Assembly: GCA_018398575.1 (NCBI GenBank)
Contig: JAGTXZ010000005.1
Span: 3,720,001 to 3,784,000, forward strand
Direction: 5' to 3'
DNA from: Ampelomyces quisqualis
Lineage: Eukaryota; Ascomycota; Dothideomycetes; Pleosporales; Phaeosphaeriaceae
Length of the DNA stretch: 64,000 nucleotides
Shown: in pieces, positions 11,814-21,595 of the stretch
Numbering within the stretch: position 1 is the first letter of the stretch
How the letters are laid out: each line of letters opens with the position of its first letter
Made by a program: the position numbers and the translations under genes
The notes under the pieces: generated by a model
Told to the model about the DNA's origin: nothing
The model's input: the letters and a program-made list of their open reading frames with translations, nothing else
Databases searched by the model: none

Positions 11814-13151
11814 ATGTCGGCCAAGTCAACGGCTGGACCAGGCGGCAAGAAGCCTGCTTCGGCAGCTACGAATTTGATCGGTAAGCTCCTATCAGAGGCA
11901 CTGTGAGCTTCGGGAGTTCAATAATAGCTTGCTAATCTTGGGCGCAGCTGGTGGTGGTGCTGGTATGATGGAGGCGCTCGCATGCCATCCTTTGGGTAAG
12001 ACTCTAAGCCCGGGAACAATGTGTTCAGTGTGCAATAGTTCCTAACTTGAATCGCAGATACAATCAAAGTCCGAATGCAATTGTCGAGACGAGCTCGCGC
12101 GCCAGGCGTACGTTCAACCTGTCTACCTACGTCACGCGACGCAACACGTACCTAATCAGAAATAACTGACGAGTAAGGTCATAGGCACCAAAGCGTGGGT
12201 TTATCACAACGGGAAAAGAAATTATCAAGCGCGAAACTGCACTGGGTTTGTACAAGGGATTGGGTGCAGTGCTTACGGGAATTGTACCCAAGATGGCTAT
12301 CCGATTCACGAGTTATGAATGGTACAAGCAGATGTTGGCAGACAAGGAGGGCAATGTCAACTCGAAATCTACCTTTATGGGTACGTGGAAAACCCCTGTT
12401 GCTCTTGGAGTAGACTGGCTGCTCTGAACGAAGAATTGCACTGTCTTGAATGCGAGAAAGAATTCTAGAATCTTTTACATCGCTAACAATGTGCAGCTGG
12501 GCTGGCAGCTGGTGTCACCGAAGCCGTATTCGTGGTCACACCCATGGAGGTTGTCAAAATCCGATTACAAGCGCAACACCACTCGATGGCAGACCCCCTA
12601 GACATTCCAAAGTACCGAAACGCTGCACACGCTCTTTACACTGTAGTGAAAGAAGAAGGCGCTGGCGCATTGTGGCGTGGTGTCTCCCTCACCGCTCTAC
12701 GACAAGGAACCAACCAAGCGGCAAACTTCACTGCGTACTCGGAACTGAGAGCTGTGCTGCAAAAGTACCACGGCACAAACGATCTGCCTAGCTACGAGAC
12801 CTCGCTCATCGGACTGATATCTGGCGCCGTTGGCCCTTTCACCAACGCACCCATTGACACGATCAAGACACGATTGCAAAAGACGCCAGCTGAACCAGGG
12901 AAAAGTGCCGTTCAAAGAATCGTTGGCATCGCAAAGTATATTCAAGACGCCTGCTTCTGTTCGTGCTTTACTGACTTTCGACCAGTGAGATGTGGAAACA
13001 GGAAGGCGTTCGCAGTTTCTACAAGGGTATAACACCCCGGGTCATGCGTGTGGCGCCTGGTCAAGCCGTTACGTTCACCGTCTACGAATACTTGAAGGGT
13101 GTTCTGGAGAAGGGCCGAGAAATGATTCCTGGTGGACAGTATGAGGAGTAG
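11814..13151 (+). CDS. SFC1: Mitochondrial succinate-fumarate carrier
   Basis: Six exons (11814-11880, 11948-11995, 12058-12107, 12185-12380, 12497-12935, 12986-13151) give 321 residues. The three mitochondrial-carrier signatures are visible as PLDTIK, PMEVVK and PIDTIK, one per repeat. AGGGAGMMEALACHPLDTIKVRMQLSRRA and GIVPKMAIRFTSYEWYK are hallmarks of the succinate/fumarate exchanger (yeast Sfc1/Acr1, Aspergillus AcuL). The carrier sits in the inner membrane and moves cytosolic succinate in for fumarate out, which is needed for growth on acetate and C2 compounds through the glyoxylate cycle. Family members are usually 310-325 residues. The exon 5-6 joint gives Asn where relatives often have Lys or Ser; otherwise the fit is very good. 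Confidence 0.93.
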
Positions 13152-13467
13152 GTGGTCGTATACCAAGTAGGTGAAGGACAAGCTGGGTGGAGTGGTATTT
13201 GATATCCATTGCGCGTTGTTTGCGGAATCTAGCATCACACAGCTCTGTAGATATCATCAACAGAGTATCTTGAGTTGAGTTTGGGTGCAAGTCGTAAGCC
13301 ACTGGAGACGGGGGTCCGCCAAGGTACCTGCCCCACCACTGCATCACCCCTCGTTGTCAGCGTAAACATTGACCAAGCTTCCAAACCTCTCACAGCCTAC
13401 CTGACAGCCTTAAACTGGCTCCGTACGAAACGTCGACAAGTCGAAGTGAAATAATCTTGCTGCCATC

Positions 13468-14507
13468 ATGCAGTCAGGAATCGCTGGTTTGTTTCTCGTC
13501 AATGCCACAGTTCCCATCAACAGCTTAACACCTCGATAGCTTCCCAAGAGCTCAAATCCGCACTTGGGAACCTCATCACCTCGACTTCCCAACGCGGCCT
13601 GCTGGCCACCATCCAAAATGAAACCATCATCCCCGGCGCCTCCATCCCCTCCAGCTCCCCATCCTTTCTCGCCGACCTGTCCAACCTCTCATCACACATC
13701 ACTCCCAATGCAGCCCTATACATTCTCCTCCGCCGCGCCGACTCGCTCTCCTCACCCGATAAATCTCTCGTAGCAGTGACGTACGTACCCAACGCCGCGC
13801 CCGTCCGCCAAAAAATGCTCTTCGCATCGACCCGCCTCACGCTCGTCCGCGAACTCGGCGGCGAACATTTCCCAGAGAGTATCTTCACCACCGAACCGGC
13901 CGAGTTGACTGGTGAGGGCTGGGAAAAACATCTCGCCCACGAAGCCAAAGACAATCCTTTGACAGCCGAAGAACAATCTCTGCAGGACATCAAGGATGCA
14001 GAGGCGCTTGAGAGCCGCGGCACGAGGGGTCAGAGCCTTGCGCAGGGCGGCCGGCTAGCGATCCGCGCCGACGATGGGATTGCAGATGCCTTGAGCAAGT
14101 TGGGCCAAGGCGCAAGCGAGAATCTCGTGCAATTGCGCATGAACCCCGCAAACGAAACGCTCGAGCTCGTGTCCACTTCAAGCGCTACGTGTTCGTCAAT
14201 TGCGTCGCAAATCGACACCAAGGAGCCGCGGTACGCATTTTACCGGCACGACGATGCGGCGGGCAGTATAGTGTTTATATCGACGTGTCCAAGCGGTGCG
14301 AAGATCAGGGAGCGCATGTTGTATGCGGCGAGTCGGGGGAATGTGGTGGGTTTGGCACAGGGCGAGGGAGGATTGAAAGTGGCGAAGAAGCTTGAGGCGA
14401 CGAATCCCGACGAAGTTACCGAGCAGGTGGTATTGGCGGAGTTTGCCGAGGAGAAGGTGGAGGAAAAGAAGGGGTTTGCGAAGCCGAAGAGGCCCGGACG
14501 GCGATGA
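13468..14507 (+). CDS. TWF1: Twinfilin, ADF/cofilin-type actin-binding protein
   Basis: Two exons, 13468-13486 and 13540-14507, give 328 residues. Two ADF-homology domains occupy about residues 5-140 and 175-300. YVPNAAPVRQKMLFASTRLTLVRELG is the best-conserved twinfilin segment. The second domain shows PRYAFYRHDD, VFISTCPSGAKIRERMLYA and a basic tail KGFAKPKRPGRR, the twinfilin C-terminal motif that in yeast contacts capping protein and phosphoinositides. Twinfilin binds ADP-actin monomers and promotes depolymerisation at filament ends. The tiny first exon (19 nt, MQSGIA) matches the family start. The gene is convergent with UTP16, 116 bp between stops. The gap 13152-13467 is plain intergenic sequence. 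Confidence 0.93.
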
Positions 14508-14623
14508 GTAGTATGTGCATAGACGGGGGTGGACCAAGGTATGGTATTGATCATGAATACAGGCCAACTCGGCACAGTCGGTTGGTAACTATGTCTCACC
14601 TCTACCTTCAGCGACATGTCCAT

Positions 14624-16216
14624 CTACTCATGTCCCTTCCTCGAAAACCCTTTATTCCCAAACTCCTTCCTCTCCATCTTCCCTCCTCCAACCCCGCGCT
14701 TTCCCTTCGCACCTTGCCTACTCTCAACATGCCGTCCCTTCAACCACTTCTCCCGCACATCCCTCGACCCGCGATTCACCTTGGGCGGCAGGACTTTATT
14801 CTGCTGGCCCAGCACCGCGACGCTCAACTTGCCCTTTTGGATGTCCTTGACGCCTTTATCCGTGCGCTCAAGGAACTTGATGTGGTGGTTTAGTTTCTCC
14901 TGGCGGACTTGTTTGGCGGATTTACGTGCGTTTTGCAGGGGAGGCGTAGGTGCGCGGTGATCGGGGATGGTCTCGAGGAGAGAGGGTGGGAGGAGGCCTG
15001 CGAGATCGATGGCTGGGGTCGCGGCTTGGGTACTTGGTTCTGCGACGGAGGCGGCGGCGGCTTCTTTGGCGAGTTGTTTGGCGAGTTTCTTGGCTTTTTT
15101 CTCGTCGCGTTTGCGCTTCTCGGCCTGTTCGGCTGCGATGCGCTGCTCGCGGGCTTCGCGCTTCAGACGCTCTTTTTCTTGCTGAGCGCGCTGGGCACGT
15201 GACGCGTCTTGTTGTGAGGCCGCGGCTTTGGAGGCGGCGGCTGTGGTGGTGACTACTTCAGGAGCCTCGTCAGAGTCGCTTGCATCGTCGTCGGAGTCTG
15301 CGATTTCAGTTTGTGTTGTGGCGGGCGCTTCGTAACGCTTGTGGCCCTGAAGGTTCATCAGGACGCTCTCCTGTGCATCCTCTGGCTCTTCGCTGCCGAA
15401 CCGCATGTGTGCTTTCTCCGCTTGCGACGCGGGTTGTGGGGCATTTTGAGACGGAATTGGCGCTTGTTCGCTCTCGTAACTCGAAGACGGTATCTCTTCC
15501 AATGCTTTCGCTGCTGACGGCGTAGTTTCGCCCTTGGCCTCACTCTGCATCTGCGTCTTGCTACGACTAGATTTCCTCGCAGACGACGTGCGCTCGCTAG
15601 TCCTCTTTGCCCTGGGTGTCGGTGATGCTCGCGGCCGACTCCGCGTGGCCGGAGTCTCGTAGACAGAGTCGGACTTCTGGTTGGGCGTGTGAAACACAGT
15701 TTCTTGTGTAAGCACAGGCGCGTCCTCGACGACTGCCTCTTCTGCGTCTTCTGATGCTTTCGCACGCGCCGGTGATGGCTTAGCGATGAGGACCTGCGGG
15801 CTCGAGCGACGGCGGATCGGCAGCTTGTCCGCTTGCGCTTGGGTTGGAGCCTGTTCTCGAGACACAGCGACAGCTATCGTGTCCGAGGTATCGTCTGCAG
15901 ATGAGTCTGGCGCGACGACGGTTTCTGCCGTGACATCGTCCGCCTTCTTCTTGGGCGGGCCCCTCTTCTGCCGTTTGGCAGCAGTAGGCGTGTCGAGCGC
16001 TTCCAGCTCGCGCTTCAAGACGTTTCTCCGCGCAGAGCTTCGTGGTGTCGCCGCGGAATCCTGGCCCGGAGTTTCTGTGCCTCGGCGCGTGGTGACCATG
16101 GTGACCTCGAGGCGGCGTGTCGTGGGTGGAGTCTCTCGTTGCTCACTCGAGCGATCCTGTACAGACGGAGAACGGCTCAGAATTCGCTTCGCCGTGTTGT
16201 AGATGTGGCTGAGCAT
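14624..16216 (-). CDS. UTP16: U3 snoRNA-associated protein UTP16, small-subunit processome
   Basis: A single exon of 530 residues if the Met at 16216 is the start; an upstream in-frame Met at 16258 would add 14. The first half is Ser/Thr/Lys-rich and probably disordered. The second half has an acidic patch (ADSDDDASDSDEAPE), a long Lys/Arg/Glu/Ala helix and the conserved end: IKFLERTDKGVKDIQKGKLSVAVLG, LPPKVNRGSRDVREKWLKGRH, then KEFGNKGFSRKG. This is the layout of the fungal Utp16 family (U3_snoRNA_assoc), which takes part in 18S rRNA maturation in the nucleolus. It lies head-to-head with the Sel1-like gene at a distance of only 115 bp. Confidence 0.82.
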   Translation of the reverse strand: MLSHIYNTAKRILSRSPSVQDRSSEQRETPPTTRRLEVTMVTTRRGTETPGQDSAATPRSSARRNVLKRELEALDTPTAAKRQKRGPPKKKADDVTAETVVAPDSSADDTSDTIAVAVSREQAPTQAQADKLPIRRRSSPQVLIAKPSPARAKASEDAEEAVVEDAPVLTQETVFHTPNQKSDSVYETPATRSRPRASPTPRAKRTSERTSSARKSSRSKTQMQSEAKGETTPSAAKALEEIPSSSYESEQAPIPSQNAPQPASQAEKAHMRFGSEEPEDAQESVLMNLQGHKRYEAPATTQTEIADSDDDASDSDEAPEVVTTTAAASKAAASQQDASRAQRAQQEKERLKREAREQRIAAEQAEKRKRDEKKAKKLAKQLAKEAAAASVAEPSTQAATPAIDLAGLLPPSLLETIPDHRAPTPPLQNARKSAKQVRQEKLNHHIKFLERTDKGVKDIQKGKLSVAVLGQQNKVLPPKVNRGSRDVREKWLKGRHVESRQGAKGKRGVGGGKMERKEFGNKGFSRKGHE

Positions 16217-16331
16217 GGTGGTGGAGAATGCCAATTTTTTTACGCGCCAAGATCTCATGCCGAACTAACAGATCGACTACTTCACATGCACCCAATGACG
16301 ATCACGACAACATAGACTCCCGAATCCGATC
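16217..16331. promoter_or_regulatory. Compact divergent promoter, UTP16 / Sel1-like gene
   Basis: Only 115 bp lie between the two start codons, so both leaders and promoters must be very short or overlap. A T-run stands near the UTP16 side. Confidence 0.5.
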
Positions 16332-17759
16332 ATGTCTTCTTCCGGCTTGTTTCTACGCTCGGGTAGACCGCTCTCCACAAGCAGGTTCTGCGCTTCATGC
16401 TGTCCAGCCCTGTCGGTTCCATCTATCTATGGCAGTGCTCTCGCAAAGTCTCTCGCACGGCCTGGCACATGCACAAAACTTAGCATTCCCAGCTTGACGA
16501 GAGCGTATGCTGCACCCACCGGCGTCAGGCAATCAATGCCGCAAGGTCGCGATCAAATAGTCGAGCGCCGTCGGATTGCCTACTACGCTCTGGTCCAGAA
16601 GCAAGGCATTCTGAGGATTGACAGAGTCCAGGCTAATAGTATTGTCAAAGAATTTATTGCCAGGCAAAAGACTACAGATGACGGCGACAACATCAAGCAT
16701 TTATCCGACAGTGTGTTGCATTGCCGCTGGGAATAACATGTCATGCTAACACGTGCAGGATATGGAACTTGTGTCGAGGACCTTGCTTCTTTGGCTATTG
16801 TCACCTGGAAGATTCCTGATCCAGCTGTCATGCATGACCGGAAGCCTCTATCATCCCAGGGAAACCGATCTATCGCTACCTCGATGCTCAAGGGCTGTGT
16901 GCAATTGGAAGATCCGCTCGCCACTATACATATTCTGACAGGCGTTTATCTCGCGGGCACTGATGGTCCCACAGTTTACAGGGAGTTTGCTTCGTTCTAT
17001 AATCAAAAAGAAGTGCTCAAGTGCAAGCAGAGTCTAGATAAGCTTGGGCCGAAGTCCATAACATTCCCTCTCGGCCCCGAGGCGTTGACATTGCAGGGTA
17101 TATTTCTTGAGAAAGAGGGCAAGGTCGACGATGCAGAGAGACTCTACTTGGAAGCTATAGAGAGGGTGCATTTCAAATATAATCCGAGATCGCGGCATCC
17201 GATGCAGTTTCCGCTGATCACCCCCTGGAATGCGCTTGGATACCTGTTCAAGTCGAGTCGAGATCCTAGCAGACAAGCCCAAGCGAAGGAATACTTCAAG
17301 AGAGGAGCCTTTGAAGGAGATGATCCCCTTTCTTATTACGAATTAGCAGCCTTCGAGCAGAGAACGGACCCAGAGTGGCTTCAGTACACGAGCAAAGCCG
17401 CCGCGTCGGGCCATCGACAAGCGACAGTCGACCTGGCCGACTTTTACCGTGAAGCAAGTTTGAAGGACTCGACTATAGTCGCAGCTACCAGCATGAAAAA
17501 GACCCTTAAATGGTTGCTCGACTGGAAAAGCGATAGTGCTGACAAGCTTGCCGGTGAGTGGCTCAGGGTGGCTTCGAAAATGGGACACAAGCCTTCCACA
17601 CTACGATTGGCAGATCAGTGTGAGTCGAACGGAGACCAGGAAGGAGCGAAAGAGCATCTACGAAGAATGACTGAATCTCCGATACGAGCCAATCAAGTCG
17701 AAGAGTGGCCACAACTTGTACAGCTGGCGAAGAAACGACTTGCAGGCATTAAGATGTGA
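16332..17759 (+). CDS. Sel1/TPR-like repeat protein, probably mitochondrial
   Basis: Two exons, 16332-16710 and 16759-17759 (48-bp intron GTGTGT...CAG), give 459 residues. The first 70 or so are rich in Arg, Ser, Ala and Leu with hardly any acidic residues, as in a mitochondrial presequence. The rest contains helical pairs such as EALTLQGIFLEKEGKVDDAERLYLEAIE and QAKEYFKRGAFEGDDPLSYYELAAFE, which look like tetratricopeptide or Sel1-like repeats used for protein contacts. No enzyme motif is visible. The organelle call is inferred from N-terminal composition only. Confidence 0.75.
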
Positions 17760-18689
17760 GCGCTGGCTGTTGGAAATGATATTAAAACTATGTTCGCTCC
17801 AAGACCAGTCCCAATTCAGGACCAGTCCCAACGTCCCAACATCCATCAATACGCCATATGTGCTTGAGACAACGTGTTCTTGATCTTTTGAAGAGTCTTC
17901 TAGCTGAAAAGCGAGGTCAATGAGCAGATCCATCTATGTCTTCGGAACAGCCGTCCACAACAACGACGAACACGCAGATTTGCCGATCACACCATTCCTT
18001 TTTAAGGACAGCAGCGCGTGGGATCACGGGGGAAGGTATGCTGGCTTTGGTTGAAAGCTTTGCAGGCCTTCACAGTGAGCGAGATGATGCTCGATATAGC
18101 TCGAACGTCAGAGAGAATCACTGTAAAATGGCAGAGTGAGACTTCAGCCGAGCTACACAATAACAACTCGCGTATTACTGGCACGCAGCGTAGATTTGGG
18201 TAAGATAGTCATGGTTCTTCATAGCTTTGGCGCCTAAGCACGACTCCTCCCTTAAGATTTCCAAGCCGGCTACGTTTGCATCATCATGAAGAACAATACT
18301 GATGTGTTCCAATACTTGTTTTCATCTTTTCCGTTGGCTTGTATGCTAGACAAATAATTCGCTCACTCCCTCTCCCAAAATCTCTACTCGTACCTTTCGC
18401 CCCCAGGAAAAGAGCAAATAGTTTTGAAAACAGGTGGGTATAGCGATACGCAAACCTGCATCTCTCCCGCCGGGTCAATCCCATACGGTAGATGGGCCAT
18501 TTCCTAACTTACGCGAGAGCGTGATCAAAGGGCATTCACCCTCAAACAACATACCCATAACATCACACACCAGAGCAGACAACGCATTCGCACGAGGAAG
18601 TCTCCAAGACAATCATGACGCGGGAAGACGCACAATAAACAAGACGAACTACAAACAAGTCCGCCTCGATCGTCGCGCAAATAATCCTA
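17760..18689. other. Intergenic region, no gene seen
   Basis: About 930 bp with a small local duplication of GACCAGTCCCAA near 17802-17832. No coding frame or RNA gene is supported. Confidence 0.4.
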
Positions 18690-19662
18690 TCACGACCCTT
18701 CCACCCCGCTGGCAACCTGCTCGCAACTCATGCAAAACCCATACGTCCGCGCGCTGTTATACCCATAGCACGCCTGCGCACTGCCCGGACTCGTTGTTCC
18801 GCATCCTTCGCTCAACAAGATACAATCATATCCCTTGCTAAATGCGTCCGTCAGCGTGCCGCCCACGCACTGATCTGTATGCACGCCAGCGCAAGGACAG
18901 CGTCTTGATCCCTTCGTTGTCGAGGAATTCTTGCAAAGAAGTATTTGCGCCTCACAGGCCGGACATGCGGTCCTTGTGGAGCCATATGTCGGGGTTGTGT
19001 GGGAGGTGGGTGCCTTGTGTGTAGACAGTGTCGAGGGGCGGGTAGAGAGCTGTGTTCCATTGATTGCGCATGAGGAGTTTGCCTGCGTTGATGGTGGTGC
19101 CATCGTCGAGTCTTAGGGTTCCGCATGATGCGCCGATGCCTTTGTAGGCTGATTGTGTGTGGGTTGGAACGCCGTGTTTGTCTACGCTTATGCTGGATGG
19201 ATGGTCGCTGAATGCTTCGTCGCCTGCTTCGAAAGGGGTGTCGGTGGACACGGCAGAGAAGCCAAAGGCGCGCTTGACCGCGGGTGGCATCTTTTGGACG
19301 TCTTGCTCAGTCAGACCCCAGTTGAGTCAAACTACCCTTATCTCGGCTTTGTGGGCGGCAGGAATACTGTGCTCGATGAGCTGGTTCCAGGCGGAGTTCC
19401 CGGCGCATTTGGAGCGACCGAGTGCTGAGGAGAGGAAGAAATTTTGCATGTCGATGATGACGAGGACGGATTTGCTGGGGGATATTGTTCTGGGGGTGTC
19501 GGTGGTTTGCATCGTGATACTACCACTAGATCCTGAAGTTGTTCCAGTTGGCGAAATGGGATGTGTGAGGTCGAAGCCTGTCTCGGTGGAGTGAAGCCAG
19601 AAGTTCGACGGAGAGCCGATGAGGGCTTTGCGATGCGGTTCTCTTGGAAGAGTAGATAACAT
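18690..19662 (-). pseudogene. Isochorismatase-family cysteine hydrolase, broken by two stops and a frameshift
   Basis: One frame read right to left gives most of an isochorismatase-like hydrolase: NFWLHSTETGFDLTHP, then VLVIIDMQNFFLSSALGR with the catalytic Asp, then WLHKDRMSGL, and near the end AGVHTDQCVGGT with the catalytic Cys. Two TGA codons interrupt it, at 19329-19327 and 18954-18952. Both sit exactly where relatives have Trp (VWLNWGLT and SGLWGA). A one-base frame change follows near 18905, before the Cys motif. The ends chosen here run from a Met upstream of the conserved N-terminus to the last stop. Without these lesions it would be a secreted or cytosolic hydrolase of unknown substrate. 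The coding drift is otherwise mild, so inactivation looks recent. Confidence 0.8.
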
Positions 19663-19897
19663 ATTGATGTTGAGGTATTTCAGGCGTGTAGATGTCGAAC
19701 CCAAATTCCATGAAGGACCTCTGGGATGTTATAGCAGATCCAATCAACCAACAACCGCTATCTTGACATCAGATAGGTTGACATGTCTGTCAATGCGGGA
19801 TAGAGTTGCCTATCTCGGAGATAGGCATTATTTGTAGCTTGCCACTGTCGGAGTGTCCCGCGACCTGTTCGCGACGAAAGAAGCATACCAAGATTGC

Positions 19898-20497
19898 TCA
19901 ATCCTCCATACCGTGCTGCGAATCTTCTTTGGGCCGATCCAGATGGGCCATGGTCAGGGCCAATCTTTCCACCTCTCCACTGAAATTCACGTCTCCAATA
20001 TAACCCAGCTTGCTCAGACCGACCCATACAAATGCGGCGTAGGCCAAATTGGAAGGATATAAGGAATCTATTACCTCGCTCGATGGAACATGGCCGACGT
20101 AGACGGCCTGAGCCTGAAAGCCCAGAACGAGACGGCTTTCTCGTAGCATGGTTTCAGGCAGAGAAAGGTGGTAATCGACTTGGTGCGTAGCATACTCAGC
20201 AAATCGCCACCTGAGCTCGAAGTCTTCCTTGAACATGACGTCCATTGCTTTGTAGTCGATCGTTGACGCAAAGAAGCCCGCGCAAATCATGGTACATCTG
20301 TGTTTGACACAGTTTACGACGGCCGTGAGTAGATATCGAATGTGCTCTTCGATTATGCCACAATTAAGCTTACAAAGCGCGCATCCGGCGCTGACATCCA
20401 TACACCACTGATCAACGTGGCGGTGCAAGCGGGCCGAGGTTGATGAAGGATGCCAAGGCCGCATCGGAAACGATGAAGCTCCGGTGCTATCCCCCAC
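19898..20497 (-). CDS. Hypothetical protein, possibly a gene fragment
   Basis: An open frame of 199 residues with balanced composition, several Cys and Trp and no low-complexity runs, so it looks coding. I recognise no family. A second frame (20027-19758) could continue the protein after an undetected intron or frameshift. It lies upstream of ETF-beta on the opposite strand, with only 69 bp between starts, and beside the isochorismatase-like pseudogene, so it may also be in decay. Confidence 0.35.
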   Translation of the reverse strand: MGDSTGASSFPMRPWHPSSTSARLHRHVDQWCMDVSAGCALCKLNCGIIEEHIRYLLTAVVNCVKHRCTMICAGFFASTIDYKAMDVMFKEDFELRWRFAEYATHQVDYHLSLPETMLRESRLVLGFQAQAVYVGHVPSSEVIDSLYPSNLAYAAFVWVGLSKLGYIGDVNFSGEVERLALTMAHLDRPKEDSQHGMED

Positions 20498-20566
20498 CCT
20501 TGCCTCGGATCACGCATTCTCCAACATTTCGCAGCAAGTCGCGAGGTTCAAGCAACCACATTCACA

Positions 20567-21494
20567 ATGTCGAGTCTACGGATATTAGTACCTGTCAAGC
20601 GGGTCATTGACTATGCGGTAAGGTTGTTCATTAATTCTTTCACAATTCTCCCACAAACTTCCAGTGCTTGACACAGCAGATGGACAAGAGTGATGAGCGT
20701 GAAATCTACACAAAACACCAGGCTCTATACACACAGGAAGTACAGAGCTCACAGGAAAACAGGTCAAACCACGCGTCAACCGCGCCCAAACCGCCGTTGA
20801 AACTGCCAACGTAAAACACTCCATGAACCCTTTCGACGAGCTCTCTATCGAAGAAGCGGTGCGCATCCGCGAACAAAAAGCCCATCATTCATCCGCTCCG
20901 AAAGTCGAAGAAATCGTCGCCTTCTCTGCCGGCCCGCCAAAATCCCAAGACATTTTGCGCACCGCAATGGCCATGGGCGCAGACCGCGGCGTGCACGTGG
21001 TCGTCGAAGAGAAGGACGCTTTGGAGCCGCTTGGTGTAGCCAAGTTGCTGCAGAAGGTTGTCGACGAACAGAAAAGTAATTTGGTGATACTGGGCAAACA
21101 AAGCATCGACGACGATGCGGGGCAAACAGGACAAATGCTCGCGGGTCTCCTGAGTTGGCCACAAGCTACGCAAGCGAGTAGAATCACGATCAACGACCAG
21201 ACCGTCGAAGTCATTCGGGAGGTCGACGGCGGTGTGGAGACGCTCAAGGCGAAGCTACCAATGGTCATCACAACGGATTTACGCTTGAATGAGCCGAGAT
21301 ATGCGAGTTTGCCGAATATCATGAAGGCGAAGAAGAAGAAGCTGGATAAAAAGACTTTGGCCGACTATGGACTGGACACGGAGTTGAGGCTGAAGACGGT
21401 CAAGGTTACCGAGCCGCCGGCGAGGAAGGGTGGTGTGAAGGTCGAGGATGTGGATGGTATGATTAGTAAGCTGAAGGAGCTTGGTGCTTTGTAG
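20567..21494 (+). CDS. ETFB: Electron transfer flavoprotein subunit beta
   Basis: Two exons, 20567-20617 and 20763-21494 (145-bp intron GTAAGG...CAG), give 260 residues. The protein opens MSSLRILVPVKRVIDYAVKPRVN and shows VKHSMNPFDELSIEEAVRIRE, LVILGKQSIDDDAGQTGQMLAGLL and the ETF-beta signature around VIREVDGGVETLKAKLPMVITTDLRLNEPRYASLPNIMKAKKK. ETF-beta binds AMP and pairs with ETF-alpha in the mitochondrial matrix. The pair passes electrons from acyl-CoA dehydrogenases to ETF-ubiquinone oxidoreductase. The length matches the family. Its stop is 101 bp from the stop of the convergent VMS1 gene. Confidence 0.95.
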
Positions 21495-21595
21495 GTCAAG
21501 ACGGTTTGTGTAAATACATGACTCGAACCACGAGAAATTGCAACAAGCGTAGAGGTTGTTGACATAATGCAACTTTCTTCATGTGGTGTAGGTCA

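Noticed and set aside
21518..21540. tRNA-like box GACTCGAACC
   Set aside because: No matching acceptor, D or anticodon arms around it; it lies in the 3' region of ETF-beta.
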